Assembly (NCBI GenBank): GCA_900752115.1
Contig: CAADUC010000007.1
Coordinates: forward strand, 1-14,353
DNA from: Clostridia bacterium
GTDB taxonomy: Bacteria > Bacillota > Clostridia > Oscillospirales > Acutalibacteraceae
Length of the DNA: 14,353 nucleotides
Direction: 5' to 3'
In this document: positions 14,183 through 14,353 of the stretch, piece by piece
Layout of the letters: the number at the start of each line of letters is the position of its first letter
How positions within the stretch are numbered: the first letter of the stretch is position 1
Notes under the pieces: generated by a model
What the model was told of the DNA's origin: nothing
Database searches by the model: none
Seen by the model: only the letters and a program-made list of their open reading frames with translations
Made by a program: the position numbers and the translations under genes

Positions 14183-14353
14183 ATGGAAGTTGTAGCAATT
14201 GTGTTTGGTGTGTTGGTGATAGCGCTTGGTCTGTATTTCCTGCTGGCTCCCTATGAGAAGCTGGTGGCCAACCTGCCGAAAAAGAAATCCCGCCGTAATA
14301 TCCGTATTCGGGGAGGAATCATCGTGACCTGCGGCGCTCTGCTGATTATTTTG
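14183..14353 (+). CDS. Small membrane protein of unknown function (partial)
   Basis: The first 57 codons run off the window. They encode a hydrophobic N-terminal helix (about residues 3-21: VVAIVFGVLVIALGLYFLL), a basic loop (LPKKKSRRNIRIRG) and the start of a second hydrophobic helix (GGIIVTCGALLIIL), so a hairpin of two membrane segments with the basic loop inside the cell is likely. AGGAGG lies 6 bases before the ATG at 14183; another in-frame ATG two codons earlier abuts the ribosome binding site and is unlikely to be used. No family is recognised. Confidence 0.85.
   Translation, partial: MEVVAIVFGVLVIALGLYFLLAPYEKLVANLPKKKSRRNIRIRGGIIVTCGALLIIL

Overview
The window looks like chromosomal DNA of an anaerobic, low-to-moderate-GC member of the Bacillota (Clostridia or a related class). 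The reasons are a CIRCE heat-shock operator in front of clpB, a PerR repressor next to a rubredoxin-first ('reverse') rubrerythrin, a YitT-family membrane protein, strong AGGAGG-type ribosome binding sites and hairpin/U-tract terminators. No rRNA, tRNA, CRISPR array, transposase or integrase is visible.

Layout. 1-15 holds only the first five codons of a leftward gene, preceded by a perfect 15-bp inverted repeat that covers its ribosome binding site. 181-2808 is clpB (leftward) under a near-perfect CIRCE box. 3156-4992 is a leftward two-gene operon: a YitT-family membrane protein and then a D-2-hydroxyacid dehydrogenase-like protein, with a good promoter upstream and a hairpin downstream. 5194-6926 is a lower-GC accessory module: an XRE-type regulator (leftward) diverges from two overlapping rightward genes of unknown function, one exported or membrane protein and one membrane-anchored helical protein. 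A pair of similar operator-like elements 21 bp apart lies between them. After this comes about 350 bases without a convincing intact gene, possibly decayed coding sequence, closed by a very strong terminator. 7471-9438 is a stand-alone intracellular GH51 alpha-L-arabinofuranosidase with its own near-consensus promoter. 9761-10749 is a leftward perR-rubrerythrin operon with a consensus-like promoter, a PerR-box-like repeat at the start of transcription and a roughly 200-nt structured leader. 11228-14092 is a rightward pair of FAD proteins from two different families (HI0933/BaiN-like and COG2509), preceded by a small ORF with a good ribosome binding site. It is followed by the start of a small membrane protein that runs off the window.

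How the parts relate. The clpB and perR-rubrerythrin units are heat and peroxide stress functions with recognisable operators. The arabinofuranosidase is a self-contained sugar-release enzyme. The FAD pair probably carries out redox chemistry on unknown substrates. The least explained and most interesting part is the XRE-controlled pair at 5194-6926, which has the compact regulator-plus-divergent-operon form and base composition of an acquired or fast-evolving module. No function can be assigned to it from sequence alone.
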